Shown here: positions 12,801-27,800 of the stretch, in pieces
Layout: every line of letters begins with the position of its first letter
How positions within the stretch are numbered: the first letter of the stretch is position 1
Source: Paracentrotus lividus
Taxonomy: Eukaryota > Echinodermata > Echinoidea > Camarodonta > Echinidae
DNA: 64,000 bases
NCBI GenBank assembly: GCA_940671915.1
Contig: CALNVZ010002100.1
Coordinates: 22,546,795-22,610,794, forward strand
Reading direction: 5' to 3'
Made by a program: the position numbers and the translations under genes
The notes under the pieces: generated by a model
The model's database searches: none
What the model was told of the DNA's origin: nothing
The model's input: only the letters and a program-made list of their open reading frames with translations

Positions 12801-15800
12801 TTTTTGCATGTACGTAGCGGAGGGGTTTTCGACGGTGTTTTCTTTGTGTATTTAGAAATATCGCTCTCACTGTGTGTAGACTTGGAACGCGAGATTGATT
12901 TAACGAAGTTGCAGCCAAAGAAATCGTGAATTTCTATACCTAAAATTGCAAAATTTTACCCCCTCCCGAACCCACCCCCAGGAAGTTCGGTCGCTACGCT
13001 CCCTCACTGGTAGCAATTTTCCTCTTTTTTCAAAATTTCTCTGTCTCATGCCTGGGAAGGTAGCATAGTGAACCTATAGTGCATGGTTAACTTTGTGATA
13101 CACTGTGCATGTAGCACATGCATGTTAACCATAGATGTGAAATTATGGCATCACCATGTTAATTCTCTAACCTATTTGAAGCATTTTTGAAGAGGAAAAA
13201 CTCCTTCATATGGGAATAAAATTCTAATGCTGAAAGAGGATATGATCAATAAATCATAAACACCATTTGAAATCAATACATCCACAGGTGTTGGCTTTGA
13301 CAGTGCTGGTTGTTGATGGTGTTTTGCAGTCAATGATCTGGGGGTGTTTTTGTACTTGCCATTTGAGAAACATTGCATTCCATATCTCACTATTTGAAAT
13401 CAATGGCCTCTCCAGGTGTTGGTATTTACAGCTTTTGGTTGTAATGAATTTTGTTGTCACAATATACAGGGTGTCTCAACAAATAAATGTTCAAGTTCAT
13501 ACATGTGATATCTCATTAAATGGACATAATTTTATTCATTATGAGTACATTATGAGAATTGTATCTTCTTTGATTTAATACCATTACACTTGGTTTTGTT
13601 ATTGAACTGCACAAAGTGTAAGTCAGTGAGATAAAGAAAGTTCAAAACCAGTTTTATTTACCCTGAAAATATTGAATGTACTGTTGCAGGTATTGGGATA
13701 ATAATGTTGTTCGAATATTTGAGATTTTTTTTTAAACCAGGTACTTTTTCATTTACTCTTCAACTGAGAAGTTATTTGATCTCACTGGTAGAGTTTATAA
13801 TATTAATTGAACACGTTTGTTTTTTGTTGATAATATTTTGAATAAGAAATTGGAAAAAAAAGTCGTTTATTAATTGTGATATAGAATAAGAATGGTTGCT
13901 TTTTTAAGACATAGAGGCTCCAGCTAAATGAGCTTGCATGGGGATTGGATCACAAATTGCTGACCCCAGACTTTGTGAAAAGCTCTGGAAATACAAAACT
14001 AATCTAAATTTCTGGACCACAGCAAAACAACCTGTCCCACCCCGGACAGCTTCGGGCATGATCGGGCTAGGGAAAGTGAGATTTAATGACTTTACCAGAT
14101 GGAGCAATGGGTGGAATATACAAGGTATTACATAAGGTGACAAAAATTAGGTGATAGAAAACACCTGTTACTGGGTAAGCATCCATGGTGTCAAATTACC
14201 CATGGAAGCTTTCTACTCACTGTCTTTAAAATGTTTGTACCTTCTTATGGTCCCTACATTTAGGGTATAGCTGGGGCTGATAGAAGTTCTATCTATCATA
14301 ACAAAAAGTCTTTAATTGTGCTTTTCCCATTTACATTATTAGTAATGTACTAAATAAAATTTTCTGGTGTTTTCTTAGGAACAGAATGATGCGATTGTAA
14401 TGAGCAATGCTTTTGAAACTGTGGGACTCTCTCCATTTTTATTTTGTATAAATTGTACACATATTATAGATGTATCATTATATTTTACCTGAATATATAT
14501 CACTTACATTGTGTTGTATTTTTACTGATTTGTGGTAAATAAATGAAATTAAGTAACTTTGTCTATCATCGCTATTATTTTCATCTGATTAGGTGAGCCA
14601 ATGAGACTAGGACCACAGGGAACTAAGGCAAAGAGCAATAAACCACGGGTCTATGTGACAGATGGAACAGATATGCCTCTCAATGGTGTTTGTGTGTTCT
14701 TCCTTAGGGCTAACACAACCAAAGCTGTACAGGAAGAGACCATCCACAAAGTAAGGTTTTTTCTCTTTTCTAACCCATAGATGACAGAGATTTCCCAATT
14801 TAGTTTAAAGGAATCACTTTTTGATCCTCAAATTGGCAAAAATTATATTATTATTTCACTCCTGCAACCTTTAAATAAATTGAAATGTATCTATAGAATG
14901 ACAGTGTACTAATGAAAATCAAAGAATGCTTAGAAAAAATTGCTAATTAAATTTGCATTTGAAAATAGTGATCTTTCTTCGCATTGTCAATTCGTAGATT
15001 TCAATGATTATTTTCATTTTAACTGTTCCATTTCAAGAAACATTTAATGTATAGATGCAGAAATAAATCCCTTTAGGACAGTGATTTTTGCTCTTTCTGA
15101 TGATATAATCTCAGAAATAATGCATAAGTGTCCCTAAAAAGAGATATTGTCCTCTATGGGCCCAATTATTTGTTTTTCTTTTCACAAGGCATTAAAAAGT
15201 AGGCTAACGTTTGAGCATATAATTTAAACAAAATTCAAGTCAAGGTGGACATATAGATATCTTCATTTCTATTAAAAAACTCTGAAAATATCAAATATTT
15301 TGAATGAAACGCTATAAAAAGGATACAAACAGAGATATGGGGTATTTATTCTAGGGACGATAAAAAATAAAAACGGCCGTTGCAATAACCGGTCACTCAG
15401 TATCGTTCGATACCATACAATATTGTTTTCAAACATTGGCTGTGATTTTTCACTATTCAAAAATACTGTCCATAAATATTGTATTATGAGACAATCAGAT
15501 TGGTATGATTAGAATATCTCATATGTACATTTTGAAAAGTAAAGATTTTTGTTTTACTTTCTAAAGATGTTAATTAATGCACGTAGGTGTGAATAGTGGA
15601 ATGGAAGCAACTGAATGATGATAATCCATAAACAAATATGATATAATGTATTTTTATTACAAGATAAGTATCTCTTTATTACATTAGGATTTAAAGCAGT
15701 GTGTCAAAGTTAGCTTTTATGGTTGAATATTATGGGGATTAAACAAAATTTGGGAGAAGATTTTGTTTGGGGAAAGAATAATTAAAATCGAAGTAAGTTG

Positions 15801-18800
15801 CTGATACTTGTACACATCCATGTCCCTGTACAAATTTTACCAAAGTCTGAAAATTAAGTCTAGTTTTCCTTTTGAAATCTACCAGAGTTTTATGTTTGCT
15901 TCATTTTCAGCCCAATTGACAAAATAACAAAATACCAGATAATTTCCAAATTGTGCATGAAATTTTGACCCCTGGAAAATTGAAAATAGACCAATTGATT
16001 GTTTGTTTTGCTTTGCTTTTTTCCTTTTTCATAACAAAAGAATATAATGAGGAAAATTGTCATTGCAATAATATCCATATTTTATGGTTTTATTATTAGG
16101 AGCTGATATTCACAGTGCTAGATACCAATGGAGTAGGTTTATTGAATGCTGTTGAGAATTACCTTGCTGATATTATAATTCCATTCCTCCGGACGAACAC
16201 CAATGGATGGGGACAGCTTGGAACACCAGCTAACCAATCAGTGAGTCTTTAATTTAGAAGATATTTATATTTTATTCAACTCATACATAGTTTCTTGACA
16301 TCTGATTGGAGGAATGTGGGTCACATGACATTCAGAAGAATCAACTCTTGAACTGTGATGACAGTTCAATAGGTGATAGATCTATTGAACATGCATGTAA
16401 TAGGTCCCAGGGCGCACTGAACTTATGACACACATACATTAATTGTATGCCCATATTGTGCTGTCAGTACAACCGTCCTCTAGCCTCTAGCTCTCATAAC
16501 AATATTTGTAATATTGATTCGGATGTAATCCTAATTCAAGACCTAGCATTAGATTTATCTTGGTCTGGACCATATCGTGAGTTGAATAAAACAAAGTTGA
16601 ACCATTCTATTCAACAACATGAAGCGAGATTGAAGAGAACTATTCAATGTGCACCAAGTGTAATATTCAAACCGTCGCACGAAAGCCATAACATTGAATA
16701 TTTGGATTCCTCAGAATGGAATACCAGAAATATTCCACGATTTAGGGCCAATATCGCATAAATCAAAGATGAGTGCAGTATTAGCCCTAATGAGTGGAAT
16801 ATGCTGGTATTCCGTGAAGTATAGTCATCTAATATAATTATTATTATCTATGATCATTATTCAGAATGTAAAAAATTGAAAAAAGCAGTACTTACATAAT
16901 ATTGCACCGCAATAACACCCTATATACATGTAGATAATAATCCTGAGTTACCCATTTCTAATAATTTCTCGCATTTTGCATTGTGTTTTTACATTGTGTA
17001 TTCAGATTCCTTAGAAATGTATCAGATGCATAGTAGAATGGACTAAAACATATTCATACACTGTTTGTTTTGTTTTATTACCATTTACTAGGAATTTGAA
17101 ACAGGATAATATAAATACAAATCCCTAAATTGGCAACATTTTGAGATTTATTTAATCACAGCTACATGTACAGTAAATGCCAAATTAAATTGCACCCATT
17201 AAACTTGTCAACATAGTGTATCTCCATATTACTTTCAATGAGAAATATGTAGCAATAAAATGAAAATAACAGTTATAGAAATTTGAATACTGTATAAAAG
17301 CCATATATCAGACTACATGTCGTTTGGGAATTCTCAAGTGGATAATTTTTTGATTTTTTTTGGTGATCTTTTCACTACTATGAATAGCCTTATATTGGAG
17401 TGGAAATGTTTGCATGGACGGACTAGGAAAAATTGTGAAACCTGTTGAAGATGTGCTGATTTGGCTATAAAACACATTTCCCATAGACCTCAACCCGAAT
17501 ATATTCGGGCTCAGTCCTCAACAGGTTAAACCTGATGCATATTTACCCTTCCCTCCTAAGCAAATCAGGAGATAATTTCTTTTGTCATTTTCTGGGCACA
17601 TCATGACCTGTCAAATATCATTACCCATAATTCCTTTTGTCATTCTCCAGGCGCGTCATGACTTCCTACTCAGCCTAGAGGCCTTTGTCTCCATCCTAGG
17701 AGGAGCCAAGGACTCCCTCGGAGAACGTATGGAGCTGAGGAAATGTGAGACATACGATGTCTCCAAGCTCACCAAGGCCGCGGACTACATTGCCGTCGCC
17801 AACAGCACCCATGACCTGGAAAAGGTGGAGGAAATCATGGCCGTCTGGATCAAACAAATTGAACAGGTCAGTGCCGAGCTGCAGAGGAAATTTGTAGTTT
17901 GGGTTTGGATGAGTTAGCGATGTCACAGTATTTGTTATGTTGTATTCTTGGTAATGAATACGTTTGTATGTTGGGAGGAAGAAGAGCAGGTTAAATCTTA
18001 TGCCTTTAGGAAAGAACTTAAAACTTATACATTAATAGGATCAGGAGTTGGTCAAGCAGTAACACTCTCTGCATCAGCCTATAAACTGACTCAGATCACA
18101 CCCAGGTTCAAATCTCAGTCAAGTCTTTTGGATGGTGGGTTTAAATATCAGTCCCTTACACGAATGTCCCATAATCATATCTGTTTGATACACGTCTGTG
18201 CGACTCCAATCGGTCAACAACACTGGTCAAGAAAAATATTCTATTCTAAAATATTTATTGACAGGTTTATCTATGCACATTGCAACTCAACTAATCTTGA
18301 CTATGAAAAATTTTAACAGGTGCTAGCAGAAAGCGAACAAATGAGGAAGGAGGCTGACAACATTGGACCTCGGGCAGAACTGGATCATTGGAAGAAGCGC
18401 ATGTCTCGCTTCAACTTCCTTCTAGAGCAGATCAAAGGATCGGAAGTCAAGACTGTCCTTGGGGTGCTTCAGGCTGCCAAGTCACGCACTCTCAAGGTAG
18501 GTGGATTGTGTGAATTGCTGTTCTGTCTACTGTGGTTTATTCTACAGCCATTTATGGCATGTGGTCTATCTACTGGTATTTGGTGTAATACCGATTGGCT
18601 TGTGATTATTGGACCTTTTGGTAGGTGGATTGTTTGGTCTATTGCTGGTTGGTCTGCTACTGGAGCAGTTCAAAGGACCAGAGGTTAAGGCTGTTTTGGG
18701 GGTGCTTCAGGCTGCCAAGTCATGTACTCTGTAGGTAGGTGGTTTATGTGTATTGCTGTTTGGTCTAGTTCAGTTTGGTCTAATACGTATTTGGTCTAAT

Positions 18801-21800
18801 ACCCATTAGCCCTCTGATCATTAGATCTCATATTGGTGGATTTTAGGGGCTACTGCTATTCATTCTACTGCCTTTTGGTCCATGACCATTTGGTCTACTG
18901 CCATTTAATATACTGCTATTTTGGTCTAATACCCAATTGTTTAAAATATTCATTGGTCTCATGATGTAAAGACCTTTTGGATCATGAGAAGAAATGCATG
19001 CCTCACTTCAACTACCTGCTGAAGCAGATCAAAGGACCAGCAGTTATATTAAATTATATATTTCAAGCCGATATCCTTGTTCATAGATTAAAGAGAATCT
19101 AGTGTAGTGGGAGAGGTGAAGAAGTATAAAAGACATTGTCTAAAAGTGATTTAGATAGGTTGATAGCATTATTTTGTGCTATGAGGTTTTGGAATCGCCA
19201 AAATGATATGAAATTAACCCATTTCAGCTTTGAGTCACATGCACTTACACAGGAATGCATGTGTGGGGCAACACAAAATGTTCGGGACCCAAACATGTAG
19301 CTGTTTGGGTATATTTTGGGTCATATTATGACTATTAGGGCAATTGAAGAGCAATCCTTTCTTGTGAAGCTTTTTATCATGATAAATAGCATAAAAATAA
19401 CAGGAAATCTCACAATAATTTTCTTCGATCATCTTTCCCATACCTTCCCTCTACACTAGATTTCCAATAATATTCTCCTTACGTTCCTGTAATGATGCTA
19501 ACTTTTTATTAACCTCATGTTTTCTCCCTCTCAGCAAAAATGGATGGAGCTCGATCGACGTATCACGGATGCTGCTAACGAGGCAAAGGATAATGTCAAG
19601 TTTCTCTATACGCTGGAGAAGTTCTGTGATCCTCTCTATAACAGCGACCCTGTAAGTATCTTCTGTCATGTTTTATTCCATCGGATTTATATTTTTGGTG
19701 GTTTGTTGCACTTGACCTTCATCGTCAAGACTCAAGAACCAAATTAGATATAAGCTTCAAACTTGACACTAGGTATGGATCGCCAAAGGAAGATAATCTG
19801 ATTAAATTTTGGAGCAAGGTTACTTCGGCGGTCAAACTATGAAATTCCAGGAACTGTTCTTGTTATCACGATATGTTCAGAACAAATCACCACAGAGAGA
19901 CAATCCGATTAGATTTTTGGAGTAATAAGGTGAAAGGTCACAAAAATCAATATGTACCTTTAAGTTTCTTACATTTCAATGCATTATATACTTGCACATA
20001 AAGTTGCAATAATAGAAACTGTTCAACTACAAAGGGGGAAAATATACAATAGAATGAAACCTAATAAAAACATTTGTTAGAGATACAACTAGGAAAGATG
20101 AGAATTGATGGACAAGGCGTTAACATTTAAAATATCTAGATACATGTACGTTTTGTGCATTACAATTTGGTATGTATTTCTTTAACTATTGAACAGTGAC
20201 ATGTAATCATGTCATATACAGGGCGTCCCAGAATGAATTAAACCCAACTTTGGGAGCCTCATGTTAAGAGTTTATAGCTTATGTAAACTTGATATTTACT
20301 TTATGATAAAGAGTAACTCATTTTCTATTTAATGATACCAAACTTATACCTCCGTTGTGATTGATGGCTGAGCACTGGGGCTTTAAAAAAAACAAGCATC
20401 AAAATTCAAATGTTCCAAGTTTGTGCAGAAGCAGCCCTTCCATTTCAATAGACCAAGAAATCCATTGTCCCTTATGAATGGACTTAGGAAGGCTGACCTC
20501 ACACAAAGAATGAATGATTAGAAAGCCAGGATTGCTTCTGATCAAATTTGGAACAATTTGATTTTGACCAATTCTTTTTAAGAATTCGAGTGGTCAGTCA
20601 TCCTTGACAGTATAGGTATGATTTTGGTATCACTGGATAGAATATGAGTTACACTTTGATATGATAAAAAAAATAATGACACTGAAGTAATACAATTTTA
20701 ATAAAATGCTCTCAAAGTTGGGTTTACTTTTATCTGGGACGCACTGTAGTAACATATGGTTTGACTGTCCTTTTATGTTTAAATTGTTACTTATATTATT
20801 TTCTTTTTGAAAGGTTGGTATGGTTGAGACGATACCTGGCCTGATTAATGCTATCCGTATGATCCACAGTATCTCAAGGTACTACAACACATCAGAGAGA
20901 ATGACATCCCTATTTGTAAAGGTAACGGCATCTTGTTTGTTCAACATTTGAGCTGTGTAAACACATTTCTCTACCTCTCTTTTCTCTTGCTTTGTGTATA
21001 TATTTTTCTTTTTATATTGTTCTTGTTGCATTGCTTCTATAAAAGGTTATGCCTGAAACATCAATATTATTAAATTGTGCAATGTTTTTATTTATCGTTC
21101 CTATTTATTCAGCTATTTTCTTGACACTGTGCATTCCTTAGAATTTTAAGTCTACTTTAATCTGTTGTCTATAAGGTCAGCCACTATGACTGATTAACTT
21201 AGACGTAAAATGGTTTCTATGTAATTGGTTATATATCAGCTTGGTGTTGATCAGCTTTGAAAGCTGCTTTCCGAGTTCCTGGCTACAGGCGTTACTTTAA
21301 CAGAAACAGAAAATCATATTTGATAAATCTGGAATAAATGATACTCCCACACCCCCTCCCTCACAGGTAACCAATCAGATGATCACATCCTGCAAGTCGT
21401 ACATCACGGACGCAGGCTGCTCTACGATCTGGGAGCAACCGCGAGAAGAGCTCATCCCCAAGCTCAAGAACTGTATCACCTTGAATCACGAGTACCAGGC
21501 CTGCTTCCAGAAGACCAAGCAGAAACTGGAGAGTATGCCCAAGGAACGCCAGTTTGAGTTCTCAGAGATGTACATCTTTGGGAAGTTTGACACCTTTGAG
21601 CGTCGCTTGGTTAAAATCATCGACATGTTCGATATCATCGAGCGCTACTCCCACCTTGCGGACTCTCGTATTGAAGGTAATTGTTTTTCACGGTTGGAAG
21701 TGTTTAGCCCGTATTCTCAAAGGTGTCCTAAAGTTAAGCCGGTCTTAAATCTGTGGTTTAACTATGAGTAGTAAAATGTGACGCAATCTGTCAACGTTGT

Positions 21801-24800
21801 TATGTTCTTTACACATGTACTGGGTTCTGGAATCGTACTTTAATGGTTACAAAAACTTTTGTAGTTATCATTCCCAGGCACTTTTTAAGAGTTTCAGTAC
21901 CAAAAATTCTGGTAAATCGAACATCTACTGTTCCGGATTGTGTTACATTTTGCTTCCCATAGTTAAACCACATATTTAAGCTAGGGTTAACTTTAGGACC
22001 AGGCAATTTAGAACCTTGCACTGGGCTACATTGTAGTTCTCTAGTGGACACATCCCTAGACTGTTATCCACAAGGTAAAATGTTCAAATCACTACTATCC
22101 TTTGGCAAGACATTCATGTACATGTGGTAGAATAATTTCTTGAAATGAACCACGCCCTTAAAACGTCAGCAGAGTTGAATGGGTAATTTTATTCAAAGCC
22201 CTCTGGAATGATGGGAGTGAGTGAGAAAAAAAAACCCAAAAAAACAGTATGCGGGGGGGGGGGGGGGGGGGGGGGGGGGGTTGCAGAGCTTGAGTTGATA
22301 CTTTAATTTCTTTTCTTAGAAGGTTTCCACTCTACCTGGGAATCAGGGGAAAGTCAGGGAATTTGATAAGAAGTTGTCAGTCTGTTTTTTGCAATGCCCC
22401 CTACCCCCCCCCCAATCAGGGAATTGATAAGAAGTTGTTCAGTCTGTTGTTTGCAATGCCCTACCCCCCCCCAAGTCAGGGAATTTGATAAGAAGTTGTC
22501 AGTCTGTTGTTGCGACGATGACCCTACCCCCCCCCCCCCTAAGTCAGGGAATTTGATAAGAAGTTTGCAGTCTGTGTTTACGACGACGCATCAAAGTAGG
22601 TCGAATTAGTTATCCTTGAATTTTGAATGACCATCGGGGAGAAGTCAGGGACTTTTTCTCTCCTAATATAGTGGGAACGCTGCTTAGAGTGCAATGCATA
22701 ATATGAATTATCAATCTTTATCAATGTATTTATTTTTTTCCTGGTAGGCATGGAATCCCTAGCTAATCGGTTCACTGTGGTCTACACCTCTATGAAGAAG
22801 AAACCTTATGATCCCCTAGATCAAAGGAAAGCTGAGTTTGATTCAGATTATGCCGACTTTAAGAGATCAGTCAATGACCTACTGGTAATTATCATATAAA
22901 TAGTGGACAATTTAGAATACAATATACTATTATATTGTATGTACGACACATTCTTCTATGAAGAAGAAACCTTATGACCCCCTAGATCAAAGGAAAACTG
23001 AGTTTGATTCAGATTATGCTTTCGCAAATCAATCGCGGACTCACTCTAGGACCAAGAACGGTAAGATTTGACCGTAGTTGAACTTGTCCGCTGTCCTCCT
23101 AATCTTCTGTTTCGCACATTCAAGAACGAACGGTTTGCATGACGTAACAAAGGCTTGACAATTGTCATTGTTGAACTGATATTACGTCACAATAAAGGGT
23201 GCGTAGGTCTTAAAGCTTACCGCATAATTTATGCACAAACGCGTATAGTGCGTCATGGACAAAAAATGCTAATTGGCTGAGCTACTTCTTACTGTTGCTA
23301 AAATCAAGAACCGTTCTTGAATTTGAAGCACGGACAAGCAATTGCAAAATGAGCATGCGCAGATTAAATCTGATCTTTATTCGTCCTTGAACCTGTGCGC
23401 GATTGATTTGCGAAAGCTAACTAATAACCATGAACAACACATGCATGATCACAGATATGGAAAAAAAAAAGAGTGAATGGCATTGATAGATTACAACACA
23501 GATAGAGTTATTTCTAAATTAAATTTCCCCTCTAATCAATTAAAAGTTTTCATATAGATGTTTTGTCCAAGATGATTATAAAATGACATATTGAAGTGGT
23601 TTGGTTAACTGTCATCTGAATGTTGATAGCTAACTATGTATGATTCAATGAGCTGTTTGCTATTAGTAATTGGGTGTTTGATGGTCTTTCATGGATGGCT
23701 TTTAGTCATACATTAAAGGGAAAGTTCACTCTGGAATTTTATTGGTTTTAAAAATGCAGAAAATTAAAAGAAAAATATGAGTGAAAGTTATAAGAACATC
23801 GACCACAAAATAGCGTAGTTATGAATATTTAAAGTTTTGATTCTGTGACGTCACGTGCGAGCAGCTCTCCCATTAGTTGTGTATGAGAATTCCATAAATT
23901 TGTCTTTAGTCATGGTTCTTGATAAAGGAATGGGTCAATTTGATAGAGGCATGACTATATGAACATAGGTTTGATGATACATTGACCAGGTGAAATAATT
24001 ATTATACTTCGGAAGAAATAACACTTTATGGAATTTACATTACATAACACATAAGAGAGCAGCTCGCACGTGACGTCACGGAATCACAGAATCAAAAATA
24101 TAAATATTCATTATTTTGTTATTCTGTGGTCAATTTTCTTCCTACATTTTCTCATATTTTTCTGCATTTTTAAAAATCAATTTAAACCCTGGGTGAACTT
24201 TCCCTTTAAATGGAGCTGAAGGATTGATTCCTGTATCCTTTGTAACATTCAAATCTAAGCAAATGTAATGAAATCTTTTAGTGCATTGAAATAAAATCCT
24301 GGCATTATAACATTATCTTTGAAATTTTCTTTTAAAACATTCTATATCAACAAAGATACTTAAAGATTTACTGACTAAAAAAAAGTATTTCATGACAATA
24401 GTTATACAATTTGTATAATAATATAAAACCAAATTTCTTATTCATTCTCAATTTGACGGTAGTTTTAAGTTTGTTTATGCCTTGTTTGTTCTTACAGATT
24501 GCCGTCAAGAACTTCATGGATAACATGCTAGATAAGATTTACAATGTACCGAGGGCTCTCATGACTCTACGCAAGTTTGAGAGGTGAGCCTGGGAGGTGT
24601 TTCATGAAAGGACTTGTCGGACATTTTATCTGACAAACTGTTATAAGCTACTGAAATGCTTGCTGTTAGGATGCTTTAGTGGGTTTTCATCAGCATATAA
24701 GCTGATGCGATTTTTTTTTAATAGCCAGTATAATATGTGGCAAATCAAGAAATATATATTTTCTTGGGCAACAAAAAACTTCCATTATATGTAGCCTGCT

Positions 24801-27800
24801 CATAAACCCCTTAACCCATTCGCGCCATTGTCCCACATTTTGTTTCAGAGCTCTAAAAAAATACACCAGGTATATCAGTAGAGAGAGAAAAAATTTCTGC
24901 ATACATTTTGCCCATTGTTGTTGCATGACCATACTGCATTTGATGTCAGGAATTTTGTTAATAAGAATAATCTTTAAAATCCCTAAATTGGCAACACATT
25001 GGGAAGCTGAAGATCACCACTTTTCATCAAAATTGGCAATTAAAAAATTTTTTTTTTTGAAGTTCCTAATCGTGTGTGTTGGTTTCAAAGACATCACATT
25101 CAATTAGAAGCATTAAAATAAAAATATTGCTGTTGCCAATTTGAGGAATAAAATGTGATCAATTTAGCCCTCAAATAATCTCTGTCCTGAATGAGTTAAT
25201 CTCCCTTACTAGAGTTGTGGACAATAATCCTTTAACCCTTGCATGAATACACTCTCAGAATTTAATAGTGGTTGGGATTCCTTTGAGACATTCCCTCTAC
25301 TCCCTCAGATAGGATGTTAAATGGAGGTCTGTGTAGAGGAGAGTCAGAACCCACTGCACAATTCCTATATTAGGGGCAACCCTGGTGTAGTGGTCCACCT
25401 GCGCACCCCCGATCAGTTATATCGAGAGGGGAGACAAATTGGTTATAGTGATTTAGTTCACTTTTTGCCTTCCTGGCACAGGTGACGCCAAACAAATCGA
25501 TAGTAATAATATTGTTTAAAACTTTCTCACAAAGACTTGTTTATTTTTGTAACACTATTTGGTTATAAGATATTTGCAAAAATTGGATTTAGAGGAGCCA
25601 AGAAGATTTCCCAGGTGAGACTAAGTGTGTCACTCTCTCTGTTTCTTGAAATTGGATGCTGTCTGATGTACATTTTAAGATGGGTTGTGTGAGATTGCAG
25701 GAGGGCGTTTCATGAAAGGACTTGTCAGACGTATTATCCGACATACTGTTATAAGCTACTGAAATGCTTGCATCTGATTGGCTGAGAGCAAATTTGTCTG
25801 ATAAAATGTCTGACAAGTCCTTTGATGAAATGCCCCCCAGTTGAACAATATTAGTGCTGTGGTGGGGCACAATGGGACACAAAATTTAGATAAATATACA
25901 TCACCCCAAAAAAGCACATATAATTGAAGGTCTGGGACAATGAATTATGTGGTGTTGGGGTTAGATGGGACACAATCATTCATTCAAGACAGAAAATTTA
26001 AAGCACCTTGAACATTGAGTTCAAAGTTTGTGCATAATGCCAATATCACACTGAGGAAGTTTTGACTACGTCCTTGCCCGTTCTTTAATGCTTGGGTTTA
26101 GTTTTGGTAAATCTTAACATATAATCTTTCAAATTTTGAATTTATTTGAGGGTAGAAAGAAAGAATATATGAAAAAACACATTATCCTCTGAGTTTTATT
26201 GATTTTATCCAAAAATAAATTCAAAATTTGAAAGATTTTAATTTTAGATTTACCAAAACTATATTCCAGCTTTAAGGAACGAGCAAAAACGTTTTTTTTT
26301 TAAGTACCTCGGTGTGACAGTGATATATTATGCTATGGCGGGGTAAGATATGACACAACCATCCAGTGAAAATGGGGAAACTGAAGCACATATAATTAAA
26401 GGTGTTGGAATGTGAGTATTGCCGTGTTGGGGGTAAGATGGGACACATCACTTTTATTATGATGGGTTGTAAACTTGAAAGTGATAGCTGTTTACCTTAG
26501 TAATGCTGTGGAAGGTAATGGTGGGACACAGCTTTTCAGTTAAGGTGGACCAATATGATCACATATAATTCGGGCTACCTGCAATACAAAAATTGATCGA
26601 TATTTATTCAATATTATCGATATTATCGCCAAATTACACGGATCAAAGGTCAAATCGTTGACTGCTCAAGTTCCGCTAGGTGCAACAGCATGCATAACCG
26701 CCATTGGCTGAAATTCCTAGTTGTTTTTTATCTTAAAATTGTACCATTACCGGAGTCCTAATGTGCGCTAAATTTCACATGGACATCCTACCTATGTTTT
26801 CAATAGGCCGATCAAAAAAAAGGAAGAAATTGGACTAAACTAATTGCTCTCAATGCAGGCCAAATTTAGAATGTCTCGTTCCCTATATCGACAAATTCGC
26901 TAGATTACTTTTAGGCCTATGCGTACATAGTTATTTAATACGATGCGCACAGCTAGCCGCGCTTGCAGATTTTGAGCCGGAAGTTGAGCTGTCAACGAAT
27001 TGAGATGCATGCTGGGTAATCTAACGTACTGGCACTATGTCAGGTCGCTCGAATTGAAGGTGTGGGACTGTGAGAAGGGTCATGGTGAGGTAATATGGGA
27101 CACACCTTAAGAAGGAGGATCCGATACCCTCCAAAGCACATTGATTTGTTACATCCCATTCAGTATGTTGAAGTTCCTGGTAATTGGTGGTAGAGTTTAT
27201 TAATATTTTTAAAAGTGGTTATACATTTTAATCCCTACTAAGTCCTCAAATTTGATTTGATTATGTAAACATTTTTATTTCATGTCATTTGTAAGTGACT
27301 TTTAGGTAATTATGTCAAAAAAATGTATATCACATGAGAGTTATAAGGAATAAAACCTGTACTGCTCCCAATAGTCAAATTATACATGTGAATAGTGCTG
27401 TACCAAATGATCAATACATGTATGATTAGGAAAAAGCATAGCATTTACCTTTTTATTTCAATTGCTGTACCAAATGATCGTACGTGTGATTAGAAAAAAG
27501 CATGGCATTTAACCTTTTTTCTTGCAATTATTTGACATCTATAAATATGTTTTTGCCTTCTTTTTGGTGATAATACTTGTACTTAAAGGATATATGACTA
27601 TCACTGTTATCAAGTATTCTGTCACTAGATGAAAAGACCCCCCCCCCCACAAAAAAAAAAAAAATTATACCACGCCGATGAAATCGGCAGGGTATTGTAA
27701 AGGGTTCCGTATGTTTGTTTGTTTGTTTTTTTTGTTGTTTTTTTGTTTGTTTGTTTGTTTGTTTGTTTGTTTGTTTGTGTACAAGATAACTAGAGAACGG

